Shown: positions 5,749 through 16,576, numbered from the stretch's first letter. The stretch is 21,414 nucleotides of DNA from an uncultured Burkholderiales bacterium (GCA_903952885.1 CAJBHE010000063.1:1-21414); one strand, 5' to 3'. The notes: generated by a model from the letters alone, not told the origin. A program made the numbers and translations.

Positions 5749-6945
5749 ATGGCCACACCTCCCGACAACGCCGTTAAAACACTTAACGATTTGCTGCACC
5801 AAGCTTTGACCCAAAGCGCCTCCGATGTGCACTTTGAAAGCGGTGAAGATTTCTTTCGCATACGGTTTCGCATCGATGGCTTGCTGGGTGTAGCCGCCAC
5901 ACCTGCAGTCACACTGCGCGACGCCATCGTGTCGCGGCTCAAAGTGCTAGCTCGGATGGACATTGCCGAAAAACGTCTACCCCAAGACGGTCGCATTCAA
6001 TACCCCTACCTTGACCAAATGATTGATTTACGCGTCAGCTCATTGCCCACGCTGCACGGCGAAAAAATTGTGGTGCGCATTTTGAATTTCAGCCGTGAGC
6101 GCCCTGGGTTGGCAGCGCTCGGCTACGAACCCGACGACCAAGCCAAACTGGTTCAAGTCTTGGGGCAGCCGCACGGCTTGATTCTGATGACGGGGCCCAC
6201 TGGCTCTGGGAAAACTTTGTCGCTTTACAGCTGCCTTGAACTGCTCAATCGCACCGAGGTGAATATTTCCACGGTGGAAGACCCTTCAGAAATTCACTTA
6301 CGAGGCGCAAACCAAGTCAACATCAATGAACGTGCAGGCTTGACGTTTGCGACCACGCTGCGCGCGCTGCTGCGCCAGGACCCCGACGTGATCATGGTGG
6401 GTGAGATTCGCGATTTAGAAACAGCTGAGATCGCCATTCAGGCCGCACAAACCGGCCACTTGGTTTTATCGACCCTGCACACCAACGATGCGCCAGGCAC
6501 TTTGGCACGCTTGCGCCACATGGGCGTGGCGGCGTTCAATGTGGCAGCGAGTGTGAGTTTGATCACTGCACAGCGCTTGGTTCGACGGTTGTGCGAACAC
6601 TGCAAACGCCCCTTGGATGCGAACGAAATCGATTTCTTTTTCAGCCAGTTCACCTCGCAAGACCAAGTCGGCATTCCACCCCACATGCGCGCACAAGCAC
6701 TGCCCCACAAGGCGGTGGGCTGTGATGCATGCGACAAGGGCTACAAAGGGCGCATTGGTTTGTACCAAGTCATGCCCATCAGCGACGCCATGCAAACCCT
6801 CATCATGAGAGACAGCGATGCTCAAGCACTTGCCAGCCAGGCTGCATTGGACGGGGTGCGCACCCTGCGCCAAGCGGGCTGGCTCAAAGTGCTGCAGGGC
6901 ATCACGTCGGTCGAAGAAGTCATGGCGCTGACCCAACATGGCTAA
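5749..6945 (+). CDS. pilB: PilB/GspE-type pilus or secretion assembly ATPase, short form
   Basis: Hexameric cytoplasmic ATPase that powers assembly of type IV pili or pseudopili. The 398-residue product has SDVHFE near the start, Walker A GPTGSGKT (~149-156), the Asp box STVEDP (~174-179), Walker B LLRQDPDVIMVGEIRD (~207-222), the His box TGHLVLSTLHTND (~235-247) and two CxxC pairs (C282/C285, C325/C328) that bind zinc. The segment around VEDPSEIHLRGANQV and the zinc module are most like PilB. It lacks the ~170-residue N-terminal domain of usual PilB (~570 residues) and begins directly at the N2/ATPase core. The ATG is chosen for its AGG ribosome-binding site. It overlaps pilC by 8 nt. A GspE-like role or a special pseudopilus system is possible. 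Confidence 0.88.
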   Translation: MATPPDNAVKTLNDLLHQALTQSASDVHFESGEDFFRIRFRIDGLLGVAATPAVTLRDAIVSRLKVLARMDIAEKRLPQDGRIQYPYLDQMIDLRVSSLPTLHGEKIVVRILNFSRERPGLAALGYEPDDQAKLVQVLGQPHGLILMTGPTGSGKTLSLYSCLELLNRTEVNISTVEDPSEIHLRGANQVNINERAGLTFATTLRALLRQDPDVIMVGEIRDLETAEIAIQAAQTGHLVLSTLHTNDAPGTLARLRHMGVAAFNVAASVSLITAQRLVRRLCEHCKRPLDANEIDFFFSQFTSQDQVGIPPHMRAQALPHKAVGCDACDKGYKGRIGLYQVMPISDAMQTLIMRDSDAQALASQAALDGVRTLRQAGWLKVLQGITSVEEVMALTQHG

Positions 6946-8152
6946 GAGGCGCTTCGCTTGGCGCGGCGTTGACCGCAAAGGTGACATACAGCACGGTGTG
7001 CTTGACGCGCAGAACCTTGAAGACGTCAGTGACCAGCTCAAACGGCAGCGCATTCGGGTCACGCGTATCCAGCGTCAATTCAGTCTGCCAAATTGGCTTC
7101 AATTCAACCCCCAATCCCGCGTGTCCGCGCGCGATATCACCCAATTCACGCGCCAACTTGCCACCCTGCTTCATGCAGGCGTGCCCCTGTTGCAAGCTTT
7201 TGACATCTTGTCTCGCAGCGAAGGCAACGCTGCTTTGAAAATCCTCATTCTCGAAATTCGTGCCCAAGTCGAAGGCGGCGCTGCTTTGAACCAAGCCTTG
7301 CAACAACACACCGCGTTTGATGCGCTGTATTGCAACCTGGTCGCCGTGGGCGAATTGGCCGGCATGCTCGACACCATGTTGGAGCGCTTAGCCCTCCACT
7401 TAGAAAAGTCTGAAGCCTTGCGCGCCACCATCCGCTCGGCGCTCATTTATCCAAGCGCTGTGCTGGCCATTGCAGGTCTTGTGTTGGTATTGATCTTGGT
7501 ATTTGTCGTACCCGCCTTTCAAAATATCTTTACGTCTTTTGGGGCTGAGTTGCCGTGGCTCACGCAAGTTGTGATTGCACTCAGCGAGTGCCTTCAGCGC
7601 TTCGGACTTTGGCTTTTGGTGGTGATCGGTTTAGCGGCTTGGGGGTTAAAGCGACAAGTGCTGCAGCGCATCAACTGGCGGCGCACCTTGCACCGACTGC
7701 TGCTTCGCCTTCCCATCGCAGGGCCGCTCACACGCCATGCGTGCACGGCCAGGTGGACACGCACGTTAGCCACCCTATTTGCCGCGGGCGTACCATTGAC
7801 CGAAGCTCTAGAAGCCGTGCAAGGTGTGACTGGCCATTTGTCGTTTCAAGCGGCCACGCAAGCCATTCAGGCCCAGCTCATCCAAGGTCAAGCCTTGTCG
7901 CGCGCACTCGACAGCACAGAAAGCTTGTTTCCGCCCATGGTGGTGCAGATGTGCGCCATTGGCGAAGAGTCTGGCGCACTCGACCACATGCTGGAAAAGA
8001 CGGCCGAACACTACGAACGCGAGGTGGACAGCACCGTCGCGCGACTGTCTACACTCTTGGAACCTTTCATCATGGTGGTGCTGGGTTTGCTGATTGGCGG
8101 CTTGGTGATGGCTTTGTATCTTCCAATTTTTCAACTGGGGCAAGTGGTATGA
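6938..8152 (+). CDS. pilC: Pilus/secretion inner-membrane platform protein
   Basis: Inner-membrane platform protein of type IV pilus or type II secretion machines, which couples the ATPase to pilin insertion. The 404-residue product has two GspF domains (about 65-190 and 265-390). Each has the typical opening pattern, TRQLATLLHAGVPLLQAF and TRTLATLFAAGVPLTEAL, and an E-S/A-G motif (VGELAGMLD, IGEESGALD). Hydrophobic segments lie at about 173-193, 222-238 and 375-398. Length is normal. The first codons overlap the end of pilB, and its stop overlaps the pilD start as ATGA, so the three are translationally linked. PilC and GspF cannot be separated by eye; the short ATPase upstream leaves the same doubt. 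Confidence 0.93.
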   Translation: MAKRRFAWRGVDRKGDIQHGVLDAQNLEDVSDQLKRQRIRVTRIQRQFSLPNWLQFNPQSRVSARDITQFTRQLATLLHAGVPLLQAFDILSRSEGNAALKILILEIRAQVEGGAALNQALQQHTAFDALYCNLVAVGELAGMLDTMLERLALHLEKSEALRATIRSALIYPSAVLAIAGLVLVLILVFVVPAFQNIFTSFGAELPWLTQVVIALSECLQRFGLWLLVVIGLAAWGLKRQVLQRINWRRTLHRLLLRLPIAGPLTRHACTARWTRTLATLFAAGVPLTEALEAVQGVTGHLSFQAATQAIQAQLIQGQALSRALDSTESLFPPMVVQMCAIGEESGALDHMLEKTAEHYEREVDSTVARLSTLLEPFIMVVLGLLIGGLVMALYLPIFQLGQVV

Positions 8153-8952
8153 CCTGGGACATGGCCCTGGTGTTTGGCTCGGGTTTGCTGATGGGCAGTT
8201 TTGTGAACGTGTTGATTCACCGTTTGCCACGCATGGTCATGGCCGAGCACGCTGCAGAGGGCGATGCGCAACGCTACGACCTGTGCTGGCCTGCCTCACA
8301 CTGCCCGCACTGCCACACGCCGCTCAAGGTGTGGCACAACATTCCATTAATCAGCTTTGCATGGCTCAAAGGCCGCTGCAGATTTTGCAGCCACGCCATC
8401 GGTGTGCAATACCCCGTGATTGAATTCAGCACAGGCTTGATTTGGCTGCTCTGCACGTGGCACTGGGGCTTCAATGCCACAGGTTTTTGTTGGGCTGGCT
8501 TTGCCACTGTGCTTTTGGCTTTGTCGGTGATCGACTGGCAAACCACCTTGCTGCCCGACGATCTCACGCAAAGTTTGGTTTGGGGCGGCCTCATTGCCAG
8601 CGCCTTGGGCTGGCTGCCATTGCCTTTACCGCAATCCGTTTGGGGTGCCGTCATTGGCTACACCTCGCTATGGGCAGTAGCCACTGCGTTTGAACGGGTC
8701 ACGGGCAAACAAGGCATGGGTGCGGGTGACTTCAAACTGCTCGCGGCCCTCGGTGCTTGGCTTGGGCCCTTGGCCTTGCTAGCCGTGGTCATGCTGGCCA
8801 GTTTGAGTGGGGCCATGGTGGGGTTGGCGCTCAAGTTCACCCACCGTTTACGCGACGACGGCTATGTGCCATTTGGGCCTTTCTTAGCTGTGGCGGGTGG
8901 CTTGGTTGCTGTCATTGGCATCGACGTGATTGCGCTGTGGATGGGCTGGTGA
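8149..8952 (+). CDS. pilD: Prepilin peptidase / N-methyltransferase
   Basis: Membrane aspartyl protease that cleaves the leader of prepilins and pseudopilins and methylates the new N-terminus. The 267-residue product has the N-terminal GSFVNVLIHRLP signature and the cytoplasmic zinc loop with two CxxC pairs (C52/C55, C77/C80). Several membrane helices follow. The two catalytic aspartates are in SVIDWQT (D129) and GMGAGDFK (D194, the GxGD motif). Both active sites therefore look intact. The start is the ATG overlapping the pilC stop; a much longer reading frame upstream is only the antiphase of pilC. It may serve all pilin-like proteins of the cell, including any encoded elsewhere. Confidence 0.96.
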   Translation: MTWDMALVFGSGLLMGSFVNVLIHRLPRMVMAEHAAEGDAQRYDLCWPASHCPHCHTPLKVWHNIPLISFAWLKGRCRFCSHAIGVQYPVIEFSTGLIWLLCTWHWGFNATGFCWAGFATVLLALSVIDWQTTLLPDDLTQSLVWGGLIASALGWLPLPLPQSVWGAVIGYTSLWAVATAFERVTGKQGMGAGDFKLLAALGAWLGPLALLAVVMLASLSGAMVGLALKFTHRLRDDGYVPFGPFLAVAGGLVAVIGIDVIALWMGW

Positions 8953-8974
8953 TTTTTTGAATAGACTCAGCTGC

Positions 8975-9592
8975 ATGACCACAAGGCAAACCCCACTTCG
9001 CATTGGCTTGACGGGCGGCATTGGCAGCGGCAAAAGCACCGTCAGCCACATGCTGCAGGCGCGCGGTGCAGCGGTGGTGGATGCCGACGCCATCGCCCGC
9101 AGTGTGACCGCACCACAAGGTGCTGCCATGGCGGCCATCGCCCGCACCTTTGGCGCTGCGTTTGTCACCCCAGACGGCGCCCTCAACCGCGATCAAATGC
9201 GTGCCCATGTGTTCAGCGAGCCAAAGGCCAAAGACGCCTTGGAAGCCATCATCCACCCCTTGGTGGCGCAAGAAACCCAGCGACAAGCCCAATCCGCCCT
9301 TCACGCTGGCTACCTCACCTTGGTGTTTGACATTCCACTGCTCATTGAGGCAGGGGCTCGCTGGCGAGCTCAGTTGGATCGCGTGTTGGTGGTCGATTGC
9401 TTGGTGGAAACCCAAATTCAGCGCGTCGTGGCCCGCAGTGGTTTGAGCCCGGAAGCGGTTCAAAAAATCATCTCCACACAATCCTCCCGTGCCAACAAAT
9501 TAGCGGCAGCAGATTGGGTGATTTACAACGAGGGCATTACCAAAGAGGCCTTGCAAGAAGCCGTGGCCCAGCTCCCCATTCGAACGCCTTAA
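8975..9592 (+). CDS. coaE: Dephospho-CoA kinase
   Basis: Last enzyme of coenzyme A synthesis: it phosphorylates the 3'-hydroxyl of dephospho-CoA with ATP in the cytoplasm. The 205-residue product has the P-loop GGIGSGKST (~14-22), DADAIAR (~36-42) where substrate binds, HPLVAQE (~96-102), and FDIPLLIEAG (~121-130), all typical of CoaE. Length is normal. The ATG was chosen because it gives the usual short lead before the P-loop. Longer in-frame starts overlap pilD and are not conserved. It begins 22 nt after pilD and shares its transcript, a conserved linkage in proteobacteria with no known functional meaning. Confidence 0.96.
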   Translation: MTTRQTPLRIGLTGGIGSGKSTVSHMLQARGAAVVDADAIARSVTAPQGAAMAAIARTFGAAFVTPDGALNRDQMRAHVFSEPKAKDALEAIIHPLVAQETQRQAQSALHAGYLTLVFDIPLLIEAGARWRAQLDRVLVVDCLVETQIQRVVARSGLSPEAVQKIISTQSSRANKLAAADWVIYNEGITKEALQEAVAQLPIRTP

Positions 9593-9606
9593 ACCCACTG
9601 AGCCCC

Positions 9607-9682
9607 ATGTTCGTACAGGTATGATCTTAGAATTGCAAATGCCCAAAACTGACCAGTCTTTCGCGTGATTCTGTACGAACAT
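9607..9682. repeat. Perfect 12-bp inverted repeat around the zapD start
   Basis: ATGTTCGTACAG (9607-9618) and CTGTACGAACAT (9671-9682) are exact reverse complements separated by 52 nt. In RNA a further G-U pair extends the stem. The right arm is zapD codons 3-6 (Leu-Tyr-Glu-His) and the GTG start lies just inside the loop. The left arm sits just before a possible -10 (TATGAT, 9620-9625). A transcript from coaE would carry both arms and could hide the zapD start region; a transcript starting at about 9632 would not. Confidence 0.6.
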
Positions 9683-10417
9683 CCCTTCAACGAACGTGTG
9701 CGCACTTATCTGCGTTTGGAGCATTTGTTCCAGCGGTTCGAAGAACTCACCACACGCGACCACCCTGTGGACAACCACTTTGCGCTGACCACTTTGTTTG
9801 AATTGGTTGATGCTGGTGGACGTACCGACCTGAAGTCGGATGTGCTCAAAGACTTAGAGCGTCACAAGCAACAATTCAATTCTCTGCGCGGTAACCCCTC
9901 TGTTTCTGAAACGGCATTGCAACAGCTGTTAGACAACATTGAGCGCTGCTTCAGCGGGCTCAGCGGCCCGATGGGGAAAATTGGTCAAAACATCACCGAC
10001 AACGAATGGCTGTCCGCCTTGCGTAACCGCGTGGCTATTCCGGGTGGCACGTGCTGTTTTGATTTACCTGCGTATCACGCTTGGCAACAACAAAGCCCTG
10101 ACTTGCGCCGTGCCGACATCTTGCGTTGGTTTGAGGTGTTCCAGCCGATGAAAGCTTCGGTCTACCTGCTGCTGTCACTGATGCGCGACACAGGCACCAC
10201 GCAAAAAATGATGGCAATGGGCGGCCAGTTCCAGCAATCGCTGGCACAGGGCAAGTTTCAACTCATGCGTGTGGCGATGGACCCAGCCTTGGGCTTCATC
10301 CCCGAAATCAGTGGCAACCGCTTGATGATTTGGGTGCGCATGATGCGCCAAGACGGCGATGGCCGTTTGCAGCACAGCACGGATGATGTGCCTTTTGAAA
10401 TGGCTCTTTGCGTCTAA
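9665..10417 (+). CDS. zapD: Cell division protein ZapD
   Basis: Cytoplasmic protein that binds FtsZ and bundles its filaments at the division ring. The 250-residue product matches the ZapD/DUF1342 family along its length: LYEHPFNERVRTYLRLEHLF at the start, NRVAIPGGTCCFDLPAYHAW in the middle and ISGNRLMIWVRMM near the end. The start is GTG with no clear Shine-Dalgarno. Family proteins begin at this point, so the GTG is likely right. An inverted repeat brackets the start and may control it. It is followed after 3 nt by yacG. The coaE-zapD-yacG order is the same as in many beta- and gammaproteobacteria. Confidence 0.95.
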   Translation: MILYEHPFNERVRTYLRLEHLFQRFEELTTRDHPVDNHFALTTLFELVDAGGRTDLKSDVLKDLERHKQQFNSLRGNPSVSETALQQLLDNIERCFSGLSGPMGKIGQNITDNEWLSALRNRVAIPGGTCCFDLPAYHAWQQQSPDLRRADILRWFEVFQPMKASVYLLLSLMRDTGTTQKMMAMGGQFQQSLAQGKFQLMRVAMDPALGFIPEISGNRLMIWVRMMRQDGDGRLQHSTDDVPFEMALCV

Positions 10418-10420
10418 GAC

Positions 10421-10621
10421 ATGGCTGACTCCGAGGTTCGTATCGTTGTTTGCCCGCAGTGCGGCGGCCCTAGTCCCTACGAAACGGCCAATGTGTATCG
10501 GCCCTTTTGCGGTGAACGCTGCCGCAACATTGACCTAGGTGCTTGGGCCAACGAAGAACACCGCTTGCCTGACCAAACACCTCAAGACGACGCCGACTTC
10601 GAGAACACACCTTTGCAATAA
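10421..10621 (+). CDS. yacG: DNA gyrase inhibitor YacG, zinc protein
   Basis: Small zinc-binding protein; the E. coli homologue inhibits DNA gyrase by binding GyrB. The 66-residue product has four metal cysteines as CPQC (C11, C14) and CGERC (C30, C34). PFCGERCRNIDLGAW follows, the family core, and then an acidic tail. Length is normal. It starts 3 nt after the zapD stop and is probably translated with it. The stop is followed directly by the hairpin at 10624-10645. Confidence 0.95.
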   Translation: MADSEVRIVVCPQCGGPSPYETANVYRPFCGERCRNIDLGAWANEEHRLPDQTPQDDADFENTPLQ

Positions 10622-10623
10622 AA

Positions 10624-10645
10624 AAGCGCCTGTGAAGAGGCGCTT
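10624..10645 (-). terminator. Terminator between convergent yacG and mutT
   Basis: Stem AAGCGCCT / AGGCGCTT (8 bp) around a 6-nt loop. On the minus strand the stem runs into a T-rich tract (TTTTTTATTG including the stem base), so it is a good terminator for secA-argJ-DUF815-mutT. On the plus strand only TTAATGC follows, so it is weaker for zapD-yacG. It is probably used by both. Confidence 0.75.
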
Positions 10646-10674
10646 AATGCGGTGTGCAATTCTCCTAAAGTGGC

Positions 10675-11145
10675 TCAAGCGGTGTGCGTGTCGCCCATAA
10701 ACCCGCGCTCTTGAGCAACCCACTGCAACACAGGCACCGTGCCGGGCAACACAGGCTTCACCGTGACCGGCAACTGCTCCCAAGCAAACATTTGCGACTC
10801 CAACATTTGCAACCCTCCCGTCCACTGCGTGACCTTGCAAAAGTTCAGCTGCACCAAGGCATGTGGGTAGTCGATGCGCTCGGTTTTCCACAGCGTGCAG
10901 TCTTGGATGGTGATGCCAATTTCCTCTTGAAGCTCGCGTCGTAAAGCTTGCTCAACCGTCTCGCCCGCTTCAAGTTTGCCGCCGGGAAACTCCCAGAAGC
11001 CTTCATAAGCTTTGCCTTCGGGGCGGCTGGTCAACAAGAAAGAATTGTCGCTACGCATCAACACGCCAACAGCGACTTGCACCCAGCTGCGATCGGAAGA
11101 GCGGGGTTGATCGGCATCGACCACGCGCACAAGGGTTTCTGTCAT
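10675..11145 (-). CDS. mutT: Nudix hydrolase, MutT type (8-oxo-dGTP diphosphatase)
   Basis: Removes oxidised nucleotides such as 8-oxo-dGTP from the pool, preventing A:T to C:G mutations. The 156-residue product has a complete Nudix box at about 56-78 (GKLEAGETVEQALRRELQEEIGI) fitting GX5EX7REUXEEXGU, with WEFPGGK just before it as in MutT. It is slightly longer than E. coli MutT (129) because of an N-terminal lead of about 20 residues. It lacks the thiamine-phosphate-synthase-like C-domain fused in some betaproteobacteria. It is the last gene of the secA operon, 18 nt after DUF815, and ends before the terminator at 10624-10645. Substrate specificity is inferred from family and context. Confidence 0.88.
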   Translation of the reverse strand: MTETLVRVVDADQPRSSDRSWVQVAVGVLMRSDNSFLLTSRPEGKAYEGFWEFPGGKLEAGETVEQALRRELQEEIGITIQDCTLWKTERIDYPHALVQLNFCKVTQWTGGLQMLESQMFAWEQLPVTVKPVLPGTVPVLQWVAQERGFMGDTHTA

Positions 11146-11163
11146 GTTCTTGACGCGCGTGAT

Positions 11164-12045
11164 TTACGCAGCGTGCTTGCCCGCGTAATCGCGGGCAAAC
11201 TGATACGCCACACGGCCACTGCGTGAGGCGCGCTCGAGGGCCCACACCAAAGCCTCGGGCCGGGCTGCCTCAATCTCTGCAGGCTTGAAGCCAAACGACG
11301 AGAGCCACTGCGCGGCAATGGTCAGGTATTCGTCCTGGCTAAACGGGTAAAAGCTCACCCACAAACCAAAGCGCTCTGACAAAGAAATTTTCTCTTCTAC
11401 GCCCTCGCCTGGGTGCACTTCGCCGTCGTCGGTGTGTGTGTACGTGAGGTTTTCCTTCATGTACTCGGGCAACAAATGGCGACGGTTGCTGGTCGCGTAA
11501 ATCAGCACATTGGGTGTGGCTGCTGCAATTGAGCCATCCAAGATCGACTTGAGGGCTTTGTAGCCTGGCTCGCCATCTTCAAAGCTCAGGTCATCACAAA
11601 AGATCATGAACTTTTCAGGCCGCTCGGACACCAACTCGATGATGTCGGGCAAATCGGTCAGGTCGTCTTTGTCGACCTCAATCAAACGCAAACCTTGTGG
11701 ACCGTATTCGTTCAAACACGCTTTGATGAGCGACGACTTGCCCGTGCCACGCGCACCGGTCAGCAGCACGTTGTTGGCAGGCAAACCCTTCACAAACTGT
11801 TCGGTGTTGCGCTGGATTTTTTCTTTTTGACCGTCAATTTCTTGCAAATCGGCCAAGCCCAGTTTGGCCACATGACGCACGGGCTCTAAGCCACCGCGCC
11901 CGCTGCTGCGTTTGCGGTAGCGAAAGGCCACGCTGGCTGACCAGTCGGGTTCCGTCATGGGTTGCGGCAACACCTGTTCAATGCGTGCCATCAAGGCTTC
12001 GGCGCGTTGCACCAAGCGTTCTAAAGGGTGAAGTTCTTCTGTCAT
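11164..12045 (-). CDS. AAA+ family ATP-binding protein (DUF815)
   Basis: P-loop ATPase of the DUF815 family, whose job is not established. The 293-residue product has Walker A GARGTGKSS (~97-105) and Walker B FMIFCDDLSFE (~146-156). It also has IYATSNRRHLLPE (~190-203), which acts like a sensor-1 region, and a C-terminal helical part ending SGRVAYQFARDYAGKH. The first ~60 residues are variable. Its ATG overlaps the argJ stop by one base, so it is translationally coupled, and mutT follows. The ATPase motifs look intact. The argJ-DUF815-mutT arrangement recurs in related genomes, but this gives no firm clue to function. Confidence 0.88.
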   Translation of the reverse strand: MTEELHPLERLVQRAEALMARIEQVLPQPMTEPDWSASVAFRYRKRSSGRGGLEPVRHVAKLGLADLQEIDGQKEKIQRNTEQFVKGLPANNVLLTGARGTGKSSLIKACLNEYGPQGLRLIEVDKDDLTDLPDIIELVSERPEKFMIFCDDLSFEDGEPGYKALKSILDGSIAAATPNVLIYATSNRRHLLPEYMKENLTYTHTDDGEVHPGEGVEEKISLSERFGLWVSFYPFSQDEYLTIAAQWLSSFGFKPAEIEAARPEALVWALERASRSGRVAYQFARDYAGKHAA

Positions 12046-13286
12046 CAGCTTCTGTAGTCAGCGTTGATGCTGACGTAATCGTGGCTCAAGTCGCAGGTCC
12101 ACACCATGTCGCTGGCCGAGCCACGGCCCAAGACCACACGCACGGTGATTTCTGATTGTTTCATCACGCGCTGACCGTCTTCTTCTCGGTACTCGGGGTG
12201 ACGACCACCTTGAATGGCCACATGCACATCGTCCAAATACAAATCAATGCCAGTTTGGTCGAGGTCGGCAATGCCCGCATAGCCAACCGCAGCCAAGATG
12301 CGACCTAAGTTGGGGTCACTGGCAAAGAATGCTGTTTTCACCAAGGGGGAATGGGCAATGGCATAAGCCACTTGGCGGCACTCTGCACTTGTCTTGCCGC
12401 CGTCGACTTGAATGGTGATGAACTTGGTCGCGCCTTCACCGTCGCGCACGATGGCTTGCGCCAATTGACGTGCCACTTGCAACATGGCGTGCAGCAAGGA
12501 TTGGCCTTCTGCGCTTTGCAAACTGGTGATGGGCGCGTGCAGCGCTTTGTTGGTGGCGATCACCACAAACGAATCATTGGTCGATGTGTCACCATCCACG
12601 GTGATGCGGTTGAACGAGCCTTCGGCCAAAGCCAATGACAGCTCTTTCATCAACACGGGAGCCACGCACGCATCGGTCGCCACATAGCCCAACATGGTGG
12701 CCATGTTAGGGCGAATCATGCCTGCGCCTTTGCTGATGCCAGTCACGCTCACAGTCACACCGCCAATTTTCACTTGCGCACTGGCAGCCTTGGGCACGGT
12801 GTCTGTGGTCATGATGCCTTCGGCAGCATCAGCCCATTGCTGGGCACTACCCGCATCACCCGCAGCGGCAATGGCCGCTGGCATGCCCGCAATGATGCGG
12901 TCATGTGGCAGTGGCTCCATGATGACGCCGGTGGAAAACGGCAACACTTGGTTGGGCGAAATATGCAAGGCTTCGGCCAAAGCCACACAGGTTTCATGTG
13001 CGCGCTTCAAGCCTTCTTCACCAGTGCCGGCGTTGGCGTTGCCCGTGTTGACCACCATGGCGCGGATGCCTTGGCCTGAATCCAAATGCTCGCGACACAG
13101 CTGCACAGGCGCAGCGCAAAAACGGTTTTGTGTGAACACGCCGCTGACCGATGCGCCTTCGTCGATCAACACAACGGTCAAGTCTTTACGGCCAGCTTTG
13201 CGAATGCCCGCTTGGGTGACACCAATGCGCACGCCTGCAATAGCGTGTAAGTCTGAAGGGCTAGGAGGGTTAAGGTGAACAGTCAT
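12045..13286 (-). CDS. argJ: Bifunctional glutamate N-acetyltransferase / ornithine acetyltransferase
   Basis: Enzyme of the cyclic arginine pathway: it moves the acetyl group from N-acetylornithine to glutamate and may also use acetyl-CoA. The 413-residue proprotein cleaves itself at the conserved MAT|MLG site (RPNMATMLGYVATDA, Thr197 by count) to give alpha and beta chains. GVFTQNRFCAAPV, VVNTGNANAGTG, SKGAGMIRPNMAT, TVDGDTSTND and DPNLGRILAA are all present, and the protein ends in NADYRS, close to the usual end. Whether it is mono- or bifunctional cannot be read here. It starts 3 nt after secA. Confidence 0.96.
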   Translation of the reverse strand: MTVHLNPPSPSDLHAIAGVRIGVTQAGIRKAGRKDLTVVLIDEGASVSGVFTQNRFCAAPVQLCREHLDSGQGIRAMVVNTGNANAGTGEEGLKRAHETCVALAEALHISPNQVLPFSTGVIMEPLPHDRIIAGMPAAIAAAGDAGSAQQWADAAEGIMTTDTVPKAASAQVKIGGVTVSVTGISKGAGMIRPNMATMLGYVATDACVAPVLMKELSLALAEGSFNRITVDGDTSTNDSFVVIATNKALHAPITSLQSAEGQSLLHAMLQVARQLAQAIVRDGEGATKFITIQVDGGKTSAECRQVAYAIAHSPLVKTAFFASDPNLGRILAAVGYAGIADLDQTGIDLYLDDVHVAIQGGRHPEYREEDGQRVMKQSEITVRVVLGRGSASDMVWTCDLSHDYVSINADYRS

Positions 13287-13289
13287 TGC

Positions 13290-16034
<2,745 letters not shown>

Positions 16035-16088
16035 GCGAGCACTGCGGGAGTCTTGATTTCACTGGAAAGCAAGGGTCGCAAAATCCTT

Positions 16089-16115
16089 TTGAAAGGCTGG
16101 ATAGAAGCTTAGAAT
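16089..16115 (+). promoter_or_regulatory. Possible promoter of the DciA-like gene
   Basis: TTGAAA (16089-16094) and TAGAAT (16110-16115) lie 15 bp apart, a little short of the preferred 17. Start of transcription would be near 16122, 24 nt before the ATG. The secA promoter must overlap this 111-nt region on the other strand, but I cannot fix it. Confidence 0.3.
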
Positions 16116-16145
16116 TTTAACCGTCAGCAGCCTCATAATTGCCAG

Positions 16146-16532
16146 ATGGCCACACGTTCTAAGCCTCATCCAGACACCCTTGCTGCTTATCGCGCACTTG
16201 GCTACAGCACGCCGCCCAAAGCCAAGGTTTTTAGCCGTGGCAAATCGCAAACCTTAGAGCAAGTGGTCAATTCAGCACCTTCCTTGGCGCAGTTTTCAGC
16301 CATTGCGCGTGACACCCAAAATCGGCTCAAAGCCATCGCACCTCTGCTTCCAGTCTCTTTGCATTCGCTCATTCAATCGGGTGGGGTTGAGGGCGATGCG
16401 TGGTGCCTTCTTGTGCCCAACAGTGCGGTTGCGGCCAAGTTGCGCCAAACACTGCCTGCTTTGTGCGCCCATTTGCGCACCAAAGGCTGGGATGTCAACA
16501 CAATTCGTGTGAAAGTGAAATCACCCAGTTGA
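16146..16532 (+). CDS. DciA-like protein (DUF721)
   Basis: Member of the DUF721 family; DciA proteins of this family load the DnaB helicase in bacteria that lack DnaC. The 128-residue product has a basic N-terminal lead with a Ser/Lys-rich segment. The DUF721-like core follows at about 50-125: LKAIAPLLPVSLHSLIQSGGVEGDAWCLLVPNSAVAAKLRQTLPALCAHL, then a strand with INTIRVKVKSP-like residues. The gene is divergent from secA, the usual place of DUF721 in this group. The call rests on this context plus pattern, not on a clear catalytic motif. The ATG lacks a strong ribosome-binding site. A terminator follows the stop. Confidence 0.72.
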   Translation: MATRSKPHPDTLAAYRALGYSTPPKAKVFSRGKSQTLEQVVNSAPSLAQFSAIARDTQNRLKAIAPLLPVSLHSLIQSGGVEGDAWCLLVPNSAVAAKLRQTLPALCAHLRTKGWDVNTIRVKVKSPS

Positions 16533-16538
16533 ATGAGA

Positions 16539-16571
16539 AAAACCCGCTACGCCAAAGGTATAACGGGTTTT
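16539..16571. terminator. Bidirectional terminator between DciA-like gene and tRNA-Thr
   Basis: Outer stem AAAACCCG / CGGGTTTT (8 bp) plus inner TAC / GTA. On the plus strand it is followed by TAATTTT, and on the minus strand by a T-run reading TTTTTCTC. It ends the DciA-like transcript and, 5 nt after the CCA end, the tRNA-Thr transcript. Confidence 0.8.
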
Positions 16572-16576
16572 AATTT

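Noticed and set aside
7555..8148. Long N-terminal extension of pilD
   Set aside because: It lies wholly inside pilC in another frame; pilD begins at the ATGA overlap at 8149 with the family N-terminus.
8930..8974. Longer coaE start
   Set aside because: It would overlap the pilD end and add residues not seen before the P-loop in CoaE; the ATG at 8975 fits.
16035..16145. SecM-like arrest peptide or SecA-sensing leader upstream of secA
   Set aside because: The 111-nt gap has no small frame with a signal peptide and arrest motif, and the next gene upstream is divergent.
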